Below the pieces are notes generated by a model. That model was given only the letters and a program-made list of their open reading frames with translations, had not been told where the DNA came from and searched no databases. Shown here one piece after another: positions 25,886 through 40,000 of a DNA stretch of 64,000 nt; position 1 is the first letter of the stretch, and each line of letters begins with the position of its first letter. The DNA comes from Agelaius tricolor (lineage: Eukaryota; Chordata; Aves; Passeriformes; Icteridae), in contig JALJCS010000004.1 in the NCBI GenBank assembly GCA_023055355.1, forward strand, positions 27,184,744 to 27,248,743, in the 5' to 3' direction. Made by a program: the position numbers and the translations under genes.

Positions 25886-28800
25886 GGTGGTGGTGAACAT
25901 TTTATCAGAAGACCTCAAAGAGCCAAAATTTTCTGCAGAAGTATTTGATTAAGTGTAATGATCTCTGAAGATGTGAAAAATAAATCCCCCCTCAAGTTAA
26001 CACACTTATGAAAACAAGGGTGACACTAGCATTTCCATGTTTGTAGAAGCCTTTCAGTGGATGCTATCCACTTTTCAGTGGATAATGCATTAAAACACTT
26101 TTACCTGTTCTATCACAAGAATTGGTGTGAATAATGCTATTAAAATAGTACAAATGGTCTCTATTGTCCAATGGAGAAAGACTACACTAAGAAAGACACT
26201 GCTTTTCAAAATGAAATTGTTACAATTGTTTGGGAAATTTGTCAAACCAATCAGTTGCTTTGTCAAGGTAAAATAGTGTAGGCAGTAAAAGTAAAAGGTA
26301 GTTATGTAGTAAAATTAGAGTAATAATAAGTCAAGGTAATGATTTAAAGTTCAGGGATAAATTAGTTATCTCTTTGTTTTTATGGATTTTTGCGGCTCAT
26401 GTTATTTGCTTTGGAGAAGAGGAAGATGTCTTACTTTTCTTTGCTGTGGATGTTCTGAGAGTCTTTGAGAGATCAAGAACTGATTAGACAGGGGTGGGGA
26501 TGGAAGACATTCCGAGGTCTCTACCACACTATGGTAACCTGTGATCTTGTGATTTTCAGGGATACAACATTTGTGTCAAGTGATGTCAGATGGCAAAGTA
26601 ATCCTGACATTCTGGAAGGTTGTTGTGATTCTTGTTCATGATAGTGACTCTGTCAGATGTCAAGTGCTGTATATGAATGTGAAAGTTTGGACAATGTCAT
26701 ACATGGTTTAGTGATGGCCACATCTCTGTGGTTCCTTATCCCTCACACCAAAATCAGAGACTATCAAAGAACAAGGATGTATTTACCTGGTGGTGAATGA
26801 TTAAATTAGTGTCGATCAGCTGAGATCAGCTGAGGCTAATTAAAGTCTGTCCTCATAGCCTGTGGCAAATAGAAATGTGTTCACTGAAACCACTGAGCAA
26901 GTTCATTTCATTACTGTGATGCCTGTAGACAATCTACTTATTTCCCCAAGACATGGCTTTAGAAAATATTTTTAGATTTTAACAGATTCTGCTGCTACTT
27001 GTTTTCAGTGCCTTTGGTATTATGCTCTAACAGAGAGCCTTAAAACCAAAATTTCTTGTACAGGATGGGGCATAAGGAAGGTATAGCAGCTTACTTTTTA
27101 AAGAGAGTATCATATCAGCTGAAAAGTGAAAGGTTAGATTACTTAGGTGAACAGTACTAAAAATCCTTCAGGAAGCTGGTGGGCAACAACGTGACTTGCT
27201 TGGCTTTGCTGGCATGGGTGTCCTTCCTGCTTGTCAAAGACAATGTGGTTCAAAGGGTGAGAGCATCTCATCCTTTGCTAAATGGACTTTAAGGATACAG
27301 CTTTTTAAAATTTTCCTCTGTCTTATGAAGCCAAGACTTTTCCTAGTGTACCACAGGGAAAATGGAAGCTTATTTTTTCACTTGAAGCAGGCCTCAGCAG
27401 TCAGTCTTAACTCTGGCTGCACTGGGAGTTACCTGCACTCACAGGTGCTCATTGTGATCAACCCCTGGAAATGAAAACATAGGAAAAAAATTAAGTATTA
27501 AATATATGTCAGCTTCTTGTCTCATCCTTTCATACAGTCTCCTAAAAGCAAGAGTAATTTGATATAAAGTTTGAATGTCTTGGAGATAGCCGTGCTAAAT
27601 CATGATAAGTTATACATAAAGGGCATCAGGGTTACATGACCTGTTAAAAGTAAAGTCTGGCTTGAGCCTGTTTCATATTAGTTGTTCATCCATGGGGCAA
27701 TAAGTTATCAAAGATAAGTTTTATCAGTCAGCACCAAGAAGAACAGAGTAGAAGATGTGCTACTGTAGCTGTGAGGTGCACATGAAAGCCATTTTGGGGA
27801 AATGGTATGTGTAGGAGACATTTTACTCCCTATCAACCATTACAACTACATCAACAGCAACAACAAAAATAAGGGAACTTACAGTTGGGAGCTAGCTAAA
27901 TGAAAATTATGAAAATTTCAGTTTCATTGCATAAACATGATGGGATTTGATTTTCTTCTTGTTGTGTATTTTTTCATCCAGCTTCTAGCTTATGAAGTTG
28001 CTTGGGTTTTCTTTTGGTGGTTTGATTTCTTTTGCTTTTGGTTGTTGGGTAGTTTTTTTTTATTTTTTAAATTTTTTTTAATGTGTAAGAGTTATTTGCT
28101 GGGACAATTGAATGCAAGTCCTGCTAGACAGACAGTGAATTTGTTTTATGTCTTTCTCCATCTTCCCTTCCTGGAAGAAAGGGCTCATGTTGTTAATTAG
28201 TGGTCTTGTACAGATGAGGACAAAGAAAGATTTAAAGTGTCTTAACAAGTCTTTTACTTCTGTAGCTTCTGTGGCTTCCCAAAAATGGCTCTTACTCCCT
28301 CTTTTAGAAGAACATTGCTCCAATGTAGCTGTTCATTCAGTGTTCTGTTTATATGAAGTTATATAATTTAATCCTATAATGACCATGATTCTTTTGTACT
28401 TTGCAAAGCTGTTTGCATCCAATCAAAACAGAAGAGTGCTTTGTAATCACTGACATTGGTAAGAGAATTGAATCATCACAGGCTATCTCAAGTCTGTGTC
28501 TTTCATCTTGAGGATCAGATGCTTCTCTGTGTTTTAAGTGCTGAGTTCCATAGCTTGATGTTCTCATACAGAATAAAAGTCTTTGATTTTTCAGCTGCAT
28601 TTAGTGAAGGCTTAGATAAGTTTCTTCTCATATTCTTCCTCAGTATTCTCAAAATCTTGTTGAGATCTCAAAAAACACAGATTGAGAATCAATACGTAAA
28701 AGCCGTGATTACTGAGTAGTTAACAAAACCCAAAGCTAAGGCTGACTGGAAAATTATAATAAATAGCCAATTGCTTATCCCTACAATTAGAAAATTCTTT

Positions 28801-30356
28801 GCTAAATTTCTTACTATAATAACAATTGTTCAAACTGCCATTAATCTTTAAATCCTGAATACAGAAACTAGAAGTAAAGGCAAATTTCTGTGCTAGACCT
28901 GAAAAATTATTTCACTTTGTCCTTTTTTAAAATTAATTTTAACAGGAGAAAACTTCAAAAGTTATTTTCTGGTAGGTCTCATTAATTCAGTTTCAAATCT
29001 TTGTGATCCTGAAGCTGTTGTTCAAGCTTTATTGGTTTTATCTACTACCAAAATGACAGTTCCTTTATCCACATATCTGCTGTAGTTTTACACTCGGACC
29101 ATTGCTGTGTTAAATTAATCCTCTCTTATAATTTGAATTTAAATAGTGGTATGTAAGGTTTGCAGAGTCAAAGAATGTCTGTTAGAGGAACATTCTAATT
29201 CACACGGAAAAAAGGATGATTCTCCACAAATTGATCCATATGTGGAGAAACATTAGACTCAGCATTTCTTGTAGCTGATTAAGTTTTCAAATTAGCTTGA
29301 TTTAATTATATTAAGGGAAGTATCACATCATGCAAAGAAACAGACTGAATGGCTGCATACTGTGCTGCACAATGGAACACCTGAGAGTACCCAGGTACCA
29401 AGCCATGGTAAGGGCAGAATCCAGCTCATAGTCTTGCCCTTCATGTTTCCTGCCCAAGGCTGAAGAAGATAAATGAAATTTCATGGGAAATTCCCTATTC
29501 AATGTGCATTTTATTGTGCACAAGAGTGATTTGATTCAGTATTGGAAAAGTTAATTGTTTTTTTTTAACACCATTTGAACTGTGTTTCACATGTGCCTTG
29601 GAATTCCAGTACTCAGGTAGCTACCCAGATATATAAATTTTGGGATAACTGCCATTAAGATCAGCTTAGTAGAACCTGAGCTGTGAAAAGGATTTCCATC
29701 TCAGTCAAAATCTTCTGTAGAATCAAGCTTGTGCTAACTTAAAGAGTTTGAGAGAACATGTGTGTCAAGCCATGTTTATGAAGATGCATAATGGGTAGCA
29801 ACAGAATTCAATGAACTTCTTGTAGCAGGTAGAGCGAATCTCTCATTCTAAGATGTGGAGTACATCAGCTATAAGAAGTAGTAATGGTAATTGAAGGAAA
29901 AATATTTGTTGATATGCACTTTTCTTCTTTTCTATAATATTTTTTCTTTAATTTGGGCACTGTAAGCAGCAATGCATTCAACATCCATCTGGAATTCATT
30001 TGGTGGTAGCAGTTTCTATGGTGCTATGATGCAATCTTTTGGTGATCTTATGCTATTAATAGCTATAATAACCACTATATTTAAGAAAATTGATCTTTTT
30101 TATTCAGACTCTAAAACAGCTCCAAAACCAGCCTGTATGTGGAAAAAAAGGTGGTGCCTAATTTATTTTCTTCTCTGCATTTTTTGTTTTTTTAATCTTT
30201 GTTAGTTCCTTGCAGTGGAGAAGGGTTTTGTTGTATTATTGATGTGGGAATACAGTGAAAAGTAGATGTTTTTAAAATAAACTGTTTTTATGAATAAGGA
30301 TATAATTTATTATTTAGTGTATTAACATGAAATTACATTCTCCTCTTGATTCAATA

Positions 30357-30393
30357 GGTGCATGTATGGTGCATGTAGGTGCATGTAGGTGCA
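30357..30393. repeat. 10-bp minisatellite, about 3.6 copies
   Basis: Units of GGTGCATGTA at 30357, 30368 and 30378, with a partial fourth at 30388. One extra T separates copies 1 and 2. Each unit contains the GCATG core recognised in RNA by RBFOX proteins, about 650 bp upstream of the exon at 31026. Confidence 0.88.
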
Positions 30394-31025
30394 AAAGAAC
30401 ACAGTTTGAATTCTACAGCATTTGAGTTTTGTTAGTTTTTACATTACATAATCTTAATTTCACAACAGCAGTTCTCACAGGCTAGGAGCACAAAGACCAT
30501 ATTGTATTTAAACAGACTGTCATATCCTCATTGCAGTCATGAGTCTGTGGAAGCAATGTAGGCCTTTGTGCTTTAAGAAAAAGCTGAGGCAAAAGGCCTC
30601 ATCACTGCAAGCACCACTAATTGCCTGATACAGTGTGTCTCTCTGGTCATTGAATGAGAAGAAGTTACCTCTGCTTTGCTCATTATGCAATATTATATTT
30701 GGGGGATGGTGGGAAAGGTAATGAAAAGGTACCCTTGTAAATGTGCTTACAACTTAAGTATTTAACTGAATGACTCTCTTGTCCTTATTCAGTGATCTAC
30801 AAGTTCCTCTTATGAGGATCATTGCATCTTTCACAATGTTTCTACCTCTGCATAAAATAGCTTACAGGTAGAGTGTTTGTTCAATAATGCGTCACATAAA
30901 AAGTCAGGGAAATGACCTTTAAAGAATAAAGTAAAGCATTAGTTTAATAGTTAATAGAGGGCATTAAAAGATTGCGAGATACTTGCAAAACAAATTATTA
31001 AAACATTTCTTTCATTTCTTTATAG

Positions 31026-31079
31026 ATTCTGGACAACCAGGAAGTCCAAGCCACAATGATCCTGCCAAGAATCCACCAG
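31026..31079 (+). CDS. NFIB: NFIB exon (probably exon 3): linker after the DNA-binding domain
   Basis: A 54-bp exon between acceptor TTCTTTATAG and donor GTAAAT. It enters in phase 1 (completing a split Asp codon, G|AT) and encodes SGQPGSPSHNDPAKNPP, leaving one base of the next codon. This hydrophilic, Ser/Pro/Asn-rich piece joins the N-terminal DNA-binding/dimerisation domain, encoded upstream of this window, to the regulatory C-terminal half. It has no catalytic or metal-binding residues. The SGQPGSPSHND signature matches NFIB and not NFIA/C/X. Exon limits follow from frame continuity with the exon at 42109. Confidence 0.95.
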
Positions 31080-34000
31080 GTAAATATAAGTTCCAGAACA
31101 TGTGCATCTAACATTGTTTGAGAACAATGATACTACTGATAATGGCTAAAGAGAGTTTAATTAGTCAGCAACCTATCTTGCACTGGTAAAATAATCAGGA
31201 TAAATTGTGATACTTTAGTTCCTCTAAACTAGCAGTGCCTTAATTGCTATTTCATCAACATTAATTTTATCTAAGGAGTTTTTCTTTCATCTCATGCTTT
31301 TTAGAATTTTCTAAGTGGGGATGGGCAAGAAAGTGGGAGTAAAGAAACAAGATCCCAAATAACTTTATTTTTATAAAAGTCTTCCAATGCTACTAGTTTT
31401 CTTTCATCTCAGGCAAAAGAAAATTGACCTATGCTTAAACTCTGTGACTACACTACCAGCTTTTTTACTTTTCATATGTGCTTTATAAAATAAAAATGTG
31501 TTAATTTAAAATTATTTTTTGGCATCAGCTCAGAGCAGTCTTTGAACATGTTAATGCATCATGGCTAGTGACACTTGATATTCCTTTGAGAGAGATGTTA
31601 GTGTAAATGGTCCTTTCAAGGATTCTTTTAAAATAAAAACACAGGAGAAAATCAAACCCAAGTTTTGCCATTCCAGTCTGTTTAGACAAAAGGTTCCTTG
31701 AATTTTTATGAGCCTATCCTTCTAATCAATTGGGCTGTACTAGTAAATCTTGTAAACCTTTGCCGTGTTATCAATTTTATCAGACTAAGACAAACAATTG
31801 TGACAGACACACTATCACTTCTTAATGACCAAGGAGTGACTCTACCCACCATCATCACATCGTATCTTCTCATTTTAGCTCTCAGAAGATGTGTGTATTT
31901 GAAACAAGCTGCAACTGACTCAGTTTGATCTTCCAAATAAGAAATGAGCCATATTCTGACCAGGACGTAATTTTGTGTTGCTGGGCAGCTAACATATACG
32001 TGGATATTTTCTGGATCTGTTACAACATTAGGATAAACAGTCTGCTTTGTGGTTGTACCATTTTGTAATATGTATATCATCAAAGAATTCTCTATTTGTG
32101 AAATATGTCATGTGTATTGCCTGCGAATATCCAAAAGTGGGAGAACCATCAAAGATTGTTATATATAAAGTCATATTCCTGTAACATAAACCCCAGATAT
32201 GTATACTTGAAGATAGCAGATGTACTTTAGAGGTAAGAGGACAGAACAAGTCAAATAACATCATTCTAAGCTCTAATGCAAGTGATTTTTTTTCTTTAAG
32301 GGATCATGCAGGCGTGTTATCAGTTCCAATTGGAGATTTTGATGCTATTTCTTTCCAAACTGTGAGGGATTTTGAGAGTGAAATTTTATTTTTCTACTAA
32401 ATGCATGCCCACATTATGTAGAATAGTGGTTTAAAAATCCAAAGAAACAAATTGACTCAAAATGAATATGAAAAATTTCTCTATGGATAATTACTGTTTT
32501 TGAAACTTGGACCATTTAACTGTAGAAAATTTATTTGCTTTAAGAACATCCCTGTAAGTGAAAGAAAAGCCAAGCACATTACTTACCCCTTCTGATTTTG
32601 AAGGACTTTTTTGTACCTTCTGGGTTTAGGAAGCTGAAGGCAGAGTCAACTCTCAACTCTCCTTCAACATGTTTTAAAATTCTGGTTTTGTAGTGCCATT
32701 TAGCATTTGGAGTAGAAAGGTAGCAGTACGTATTTTACTAGTGAGGATTACGCCCTATAGTGATTCCAGTCCCTCCAGCCCTCAGCCTTAACTCCACTAA
32801 GGAGTACTCTTGTTGCCAGTAAGAGCCTTGGGGAGGCAGCAGACAGGCTGCAGAGGCTTTCTTGTGGGGAGACTTATGGGTCAAGATGTAATGTTTGACA
32901 AACTCCACTGTCTCAGAATGTGAAGGGACGTAGAAAGCAGATAAATCTGAAACATCATGAAACTTTCTGCTTAAAATATGAGCATAGAACTTTCTCATGA
33001 TTTGGAGTCACTGCAGCCAGTATTATCCCTTTGTCTGCTGCCAAGTGGGGACAGAAAATATAAGCTGCGCCTTGGTTCCCTTGAAACCCTTCATTTAAGC
33101 AGAGACAGAAGGATAATTGAATGTCATCTGTTGGAAGATGACCTTCTAGCTTTGTTCAGCTTCCCTGTGTAATACTGTTTTGGAGTTAAACTGGCAAGGT
33201 GAAAGTGCTGTGGTTTGTGGGATTGGAGAATACAGGACTTCTGGGGCTGTGCAGGAGAATGAGAAGGAATTGCATGCCATTCAGCTTCTCTGGGAAAAGC
33301 ACTACTGTCCTTTTCTTTCTTACTAAACTTCACACGATTCTTATTATTAGAGCCAGACAGTCACTTCTGTCAGAACCCTGGGGTATATCCACTCTGAGGT
33401 TTGTTTTTAGTCCCCAGCCAGGAGTATGTGGATTGGTAGTGCCAGGAGGGTTGTTCTTCTAGCATGTTTTGTTCTAGTGCCTGTATGTCAAGGAGCCAGG
33501 TTGCTGGCAAGGGATGTGTGCTGCTAGCTTTTGGATGCCACTACTTTCACAAGGATGCTGCCAAAGAAGAGGTTGCTGGAAACTGAGTGGTAGTTGGCAA
33601 AACCGTTGGTGTTAAGAGTGGTTTTTTCCTAGGTTTGGCGAGACTGTTGCATTCTTTAGGGTGTCTGGTAATTTGCTGTCCTAACAACAAGTTGGAGAGA
33701 GGGTAGTGTCACTTGCCAAACAAAGGAACATGAAGAGCATTTGTTGGAATTCTTTACAATATGTTCCTAATATTTTGATAGCTCAGTGCAGTGATAAGAC
33801 CTGTGGTATAGCTTGTGGTGATAGTGGGATGTAGCTTTTGTGGCTACATGCAGGGGTATCCTCCTCTAAGTTTTATTTTTCAATAACTTTGAATTATTTT
33901 TAAAATAAAATATATTATTAAATATATATTTGTATTAGCATAAATACATTTTTATAAAGGTTTAATCTTGTTTTTCAGAGGGCTGGGTTGTAAATTTTGC

Positions 34001-37000
34001 TTCTCTGCAGGTACTATTAAATAAGTTCCAGACAGATAGGTGAGCAGAATTGAACTGAGAGAGGAGAAAAATCTGAACACTACTGCTGTCTGCATCAGCC
34101 TCAAGTTCCTGGTATCTAAAAGTTTGTGCTGTGCTAGCACAGTCCTAATTATTAAATGTTTACATTATTTAAAAGAGAGAATGGACATGACAAAGGCCCC
34201 AGTGAGGGTGTCTGAACAGATAAAGGCACACCTGATTAGAAATTTGAAAATGCCCGTATTTTTGCACACAAAAAACAAACACCAGCAAGCCACCAAAACC
34301 CAAACATAATCAAAGTACTTTAGGCCTGTCTTGTTTCTTACTTTGTGCTCAGAATGTTCGGAGCTATAGCTGAAGCAGTCTGTTAAAGGTAACCTAGTGT
34401 GGCAGTTTCAGTCTAACGCTGCATCATTATTTGCTCCCTCCACGTTCCATAGGTCTTTTGTACAGTTTAAGAAAATCCAAAAAATAAGTCTTCACTAGTG
34501 TATCTGGACAGTGGTGTGGCAGAATATGTACTGATGACAGAAGATGTCCTCTTTTAGTAAATTAATCTCTTAAGCATGAGAAAATTATGAGGGTGAGTAA
34601 AAAGAGAAAAATATCTAGAACTGTAATCAGGCTAATGATATTGACCCCAACCATAACAATATGGTCTTCAAAGATACAGTCCTTACTAGCCAGTTCTTCT
34701 AGGTGAGGATTTTCTAGATTTTACTTTGCTTTATTATTCTGTCCCTTTCTGCCTGCTGGCCACAATGACTTGATATTAATAAGACTTGCCATTTGCCCTT
34801 GGTTTGAGGTTGCTGCTTGGCAGATTTGATTTATACATCAGCATTAACACGACTGTGTCCAGTTGTTACTGTGTTGCTCAAATCTTTGAAGACAGCCTTT
34901 ATAAACAACTAAAATAGGAGTAAAAAGTAGCAATATTGATAGAGTTAAACACCATGTGGATAGGACAGGGAGGAGACTCAATTAGCTGTGAAGATAATTT
35001 TAAATCAATTTTTAATGGGTGCCTTCTGTATTTTGGAGCCATTTTTGTCCAGCAATGGGAAATACAAAAGATAGCTTTTCAGAAAGTGCAAAGAAAACCT
35101 AGCTGTCCTGACACACACAGGTATGAGCCTTTTTGGTGAGGGAAGATGAATGTGTTCAGATTTTTCCTTTTATCCAAGCAGACGAGTTTGGGTTACTAGA
35201 GCTAAATTTCCTAACAAGTGGCAAACATTAGGTTTTTTATTTGTTTTGACTTTTTTCTTGATACAATTTACTCCATTTTAGCTGGTTTAAAAAATATTTG
35301 CATAAATTTTTATGACTGTAAGATCATTCAGGATGCAGAGAACTCAGGTTTGAGCTTTTGTGCTAATAAATATTAAATTATTTATATGGGATAACACTTC
35401 TAGATGAAGATATGGACAAACTGTCTCTGTCTCTTTGCCTTTCATTATACCCCATTGGTTTCCTTCTTTCTTTCACAATAACCCAGGATATGTTGTTAGG
35501 GAATTTGCCTAGAGATAAAATCCTTAATCTGAATGAGGTATAGGTAGTTGAAGCCCCATCCTCACTGTACTGGAATTGTTTTTCCTCTTCTATTTTCCCT
35601 AGAAATTTTATTTTAGGAACCACTTCCAAAGAAGACCTGAGTGAAATCTCCAACTCTGAAGTTCGTTTTGTTTTGTTTTATTTGTTTTTTAGTTAAAGAA
35701 GGTGTTGCCAAAACCCTTGCAACGAGCCTCATCTATCTCTCAGTATGCAAATCTGTCTTGCAGCTGTAGAGCCCCAAAGGCTTTCCTTGCACTTTCATAT
35801 GGCCTAGTAGCCATTGGGTGAACATTTTTTTGGATCAAGCCCTTAGAAGTGTGTAATAAATTTGACTACATATTTCTGTTTCAGATAGAAGTATTTTAAT
35901 ATTAAGTTTTAGAATTTGTAGTTTCAGAAATAACCTCTGAAGAGGAACGTGGTCTCAACCTTTCCACCCTTTTGGAAATGCAATACACAAATGTCTTTGA
36001 GTTTTGAGTGTCTCGGACCACAGATGCTTTCATTATTTTATTCTATTGCAAGCTACCCTCTTGTGGGTGGAGAATTAGCCCCATAATTAATTGGAATAGA
36101 AGAGATATTCCCTGGCCTCATCATTGTAAGCAGCTTTTCTTGTGGAAGCAATGATGACATAGTAGCAGTATAGGGAATTCCAGCAGAATTGTATTTAAAT
36201 AAACAAATATCCACCTCTTTTTCAGCATGGAAGTAGATACCCTGAAATGCTTGCTGTTTCTCATATGCTTGTAGCTGTGCCATCTCAGATAGTGATCTTC
36301 AAATAAAACAGGGTTGGGTTTGGTCAGATCTTGATTTTCTGTGAAGTTCTCTCTTTCCCAAATGTTCTATGAACTAGCAACGTCAGAGGTTGAGAGATGA
36401 TACTTTTCTTTATCAGCTTCCCAGCAGTGAGCTGGGAGGGAGTTGGGTGGGGCATTCTGAGGTCAGTGCCCAGCTGCACAGGTTGCACAGCCCTGCTTTC
36501 CAAAAGAAAGAGTTTTTGGTCTTTCGGGATGGTTTGGAATTTGGTGCGGGCAATTACTACTGTCTGCAGGTTTAGGATTACTTTTACATTCTTGTTTGCA
36601 CTGGCTGTCCTTTATGAAACTGCTGTGTGAGTAAGAGATGCTGTGATCAATTCTCCTGTTGATTCAGATGCTGTTGTGTTCAATGGTGGATGTGATGGTT
36701 TTACTTCAAAGCATGCACAGAGAAAGAATTTACTAAAAACTCTTATGTTATCATCTAGAATTCCAGAAACCTCCTTTGGCATCAGAAAATTCCCTTTTGG
36801 TACCTACTAGTCCTACAGCTGTTAGAAAGCGGTTCCCCCAACTTTTTCTTAAGTCTTGGCTATAGTTTTGGTATATCCTGAGACCCTCTGGAACAGAAAG
36901 CAGTGTGTATATGTGTTATTTACCCTTTCTGTTTCTTGCTAGGTTTCAGGGCAACTCACTTCTTGAATTCTAGCCATGGATTTCAGAATCAATTAAACGT

Positions 37001-40000
37001 GGTTTTTACTTCTTCAAATTAATGCAACACAGATGACTATTGTTCAGTCTATAATTTTGAGGATGTCAAATATCTCATTTGTTTCTGAAAATGGCACATT
37101 TGGCTTTTTAGTTCCTAATTGTGTTAAAAGTTCAGTGGAGTCAGGGGGTCTTTTTGCAAGTTTTTTTCCTGTCCCAGTTACAACATTATTGCAACTTTTA
37201 GGGGAAAAGAGCCCAAACCAAGCTGTGGGCATGCTACATGACTGCAGAAGGTTGTGTGACAACAAAAATAGCCTCATTCTCTAGGTAGACCTTAGTTCAA
37301 TTGTTTCAGTGATATCATCACTGAAATCTTTATCACTACTTGGCAAATATTATCCACCCATATCAGTCTTTAAGATATTCTGTTTTGGTATCAACTTGTT
37401 TCTGGTACTGTTTTTCAGGCACTGGTTTCAAAATGCATGCAGTAACTAGAAAACAAACTGTATATCTGCTGACTGTATTTTGACTTATGAACAATGTGAG
37501 ACTAATTTTTCACTACCACTTCTGACTGTAAATAATATCTGTACAAAGCTGTAGCTAGCAGCATTGCCCTGCATAACTTAAAGTTTATGTCTGCTTTAAA
37601 CCAGAGTTTTCAGCCTTTCTTCTCACGGTAGCTCCTGATGTTTGTGTATTTTTCTTATTGCTAGTAAGTCTATTTGCAATTCTATAATTCCTCTTTCTAA
37701 AGATCCATAAATAAAAGTATATTAATAAAAAATTGTTTCCGGTACTGGTTGGGTCCTCACCTTTCTTTTATAAGTTGCTCAAAATCAAGGCAGTATCAAT
37801 GAGAAAACTATATTTATAATCATACCAGGAAACAGTTTTATGGTTAGGTGGTAGCCAATATGCAGCAGAACATAAACAGGCATTCTATTCATAAAAGCAC
37901 AATTAAATCAGAAGACATAAAAAGATCGGTTAAAAATTTTCAAAGCTAAACGTCACTAGTAAGCTTTTAAGTAATGTGAGAACAAGCTTGTTAAGGAATT
38001 GTTTCAGCAAACTGAAATTTTTCAGTCAGTTGAAACTATATTTCCTCCTCCTTCCCAACCCTTTAACTTTCTGCATTGTTAGAACAGTTAAAAGCTGCAC
38101 GTGTAACTCATCTCTTCAAGGCAGAGTACAAGGCATAGTGCAGAAATAGAGTGGGAGAGGTGCAGGGAGTAGGGCGGTAACTTCTACAGCAGTTGGAGGC
38201 ATTGCTGCAGGTTTCTCCCTTTACTGACTGTATATGGGAGCTTGATCAGAACTGCTGCTTGGCTTAACCTGTTCTTTCATTGTTGATGCCACTGGCTTGG
38301 CCATTGGGGAATTGTATGGAAAGTATATTTTTCATGAGTGATTTTTCTTTAAAAAAGATAAGGAGAGAAAGATTTTATAGTCTCCATGTACAAAAACTAG
38401 GCAAAAATGTAAAAAATCCACTCTTGTATATGGGTTTTGGAAGTTACTGACTCTCTGTACAAGATCTTACTATGGCGGTTTTGTCAGACATTCTCCTTTT
38501 GTAGAAATCAGATTTTTAAGAATAATGGCAATTAGTAACATGCATTTCAGAGTGCCATCTCTCAGGCAGGATGAGTTTTATTAAAAAACAATATTCAATG
38601 CTTTCGTTAGGTTTGAATGATAAAGACAGCAGTGTTACAATGACTATCGAATGATACAGTAAATTGTCTGTGAGGCATACAATAGACATATCAAGTGCAT
38701 TAATGTCTGTACTGAACAGATCAGAAACACACACCAAGAGTGCTAATTTAAGGCTCTTTTACATATTAATATAAACAGTGCATTAGGAAGGGGCAATCAA
38801 AAAACCCAGTAAGGCCTATATTGTATGAAGTATATTGATATAAACTACATATTTTTGTCTTGCATGAAGTGTAATAATGTGAATACAAATGTTAACTCTT
38901 ACTCAGTGGTGTGATCAGCTTCATTAGGTAAAAGGCAGTATCTCACATCATAAACAGAAAATGTCCTATAATGCTTAGCTTCTGCATACAGAAAATGTCC
39001 TATACTACTTAGCTTCTGCATGTTAAGAGTTTTGTTCTTTAACCTCTGTGTTACATAGAATGTGTTTCCACAACAAATTACAGAAATTTGATGGCACAGA
39101 ATATTTTCCTCTTGTACAGTTGGGAGCCAAGTAACAGTTGTGTAACACACTCATTGCAGGTGATCTTCATAACTAGGTGAAACTTTTGAAGTTCACTGGT
39201 ATTGGACCTTTACATGCACCCAGAGTCAGTGGTGGAGTCCACCTTTCCTGTCAGACCATAAAGCTCAGGATGAAGTTTCTCAGTGCTATGACACTGATTG
39301 TTTATTTTTGCATTAATTCTTTGATAATAATTTGTCGCAATACATAGAGAAAAAATTCAAGTTGTATTTTCATGTTGATTGAGATTGAAAATAGCTTCAA
39401 TTTCCCTTTCTTTCCTTATGCCAGACAAAGCATTTGCATATATCTGTGAATGTCATTATTTTTGGCCATTCCAAGGCAGGAGTGAAAAAGACATGTCCCA
39501 TCATTCAACAATACATCCTTTTGTGAGGGGATGAGAGATGGTGGTACCACTTGATGGTAAAATACTTTTCCTGCTCCCATTTCATTATCACAAGGAGAGA
39601 AACACTGTAGTTCTCTTTATATTATATATGTATTCTCAATATTGCCAGTGAGAAAAACTAGGAATCCATGAGAGTAGACAGAAGATTAAACATATATGTC
39701 TGGGTGTGTATGCATGAACACATGTAAACATCTGTGTTCTTACATATAAAATCAAACATAGGCTTTTTCTTCTTTTAATATGAGCCTTGCATCTTATTCT
39801 TACTATAATGATAGCTTGATTAATTTACACTTGGCTAGAGCTTCTCTCAAGTTAGTCTTGAATGAGAGACGTTGTGCTTCAAAGTAGTTGTGCTTGGATA
39901 AACAGCAGAGAAGTTCAGTCATGTCTCATTACCAGCTTCAGAGCTGGCTGCATGGTTGTACACTGGCTTTATGCCACACTTCACTTATGAGCCAACTAAA

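Larger units (their letters stand above)
1..31025 (+). other. NFIB: 3' part of a long NFIB intron (probably intron 2)
   Basis: No recognisable coding exon precedes 31026, and the first exon seen begins in the middle of the protein, after the DNA-binding domain, so this 31 kb is intronic. It is AT-rich with scattered poly(A)/poly(T) runs, two CR1 fragments (23.2 and 25.5 kb) and small tandem repeats. Richer-GC, stop-poor patches at about 12.8-13.3, 16.0-17.4 and 24.4-25.1 kb contain ORFs of 100-139 codons that I do not recognise. Two patches have clustered transcription-factor motifs and are listed separately. The intron ends in a good polypyrimidine tract and TATAG acceptor at 31025. I see nothing else specific in it. 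Confidence 0.9.
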
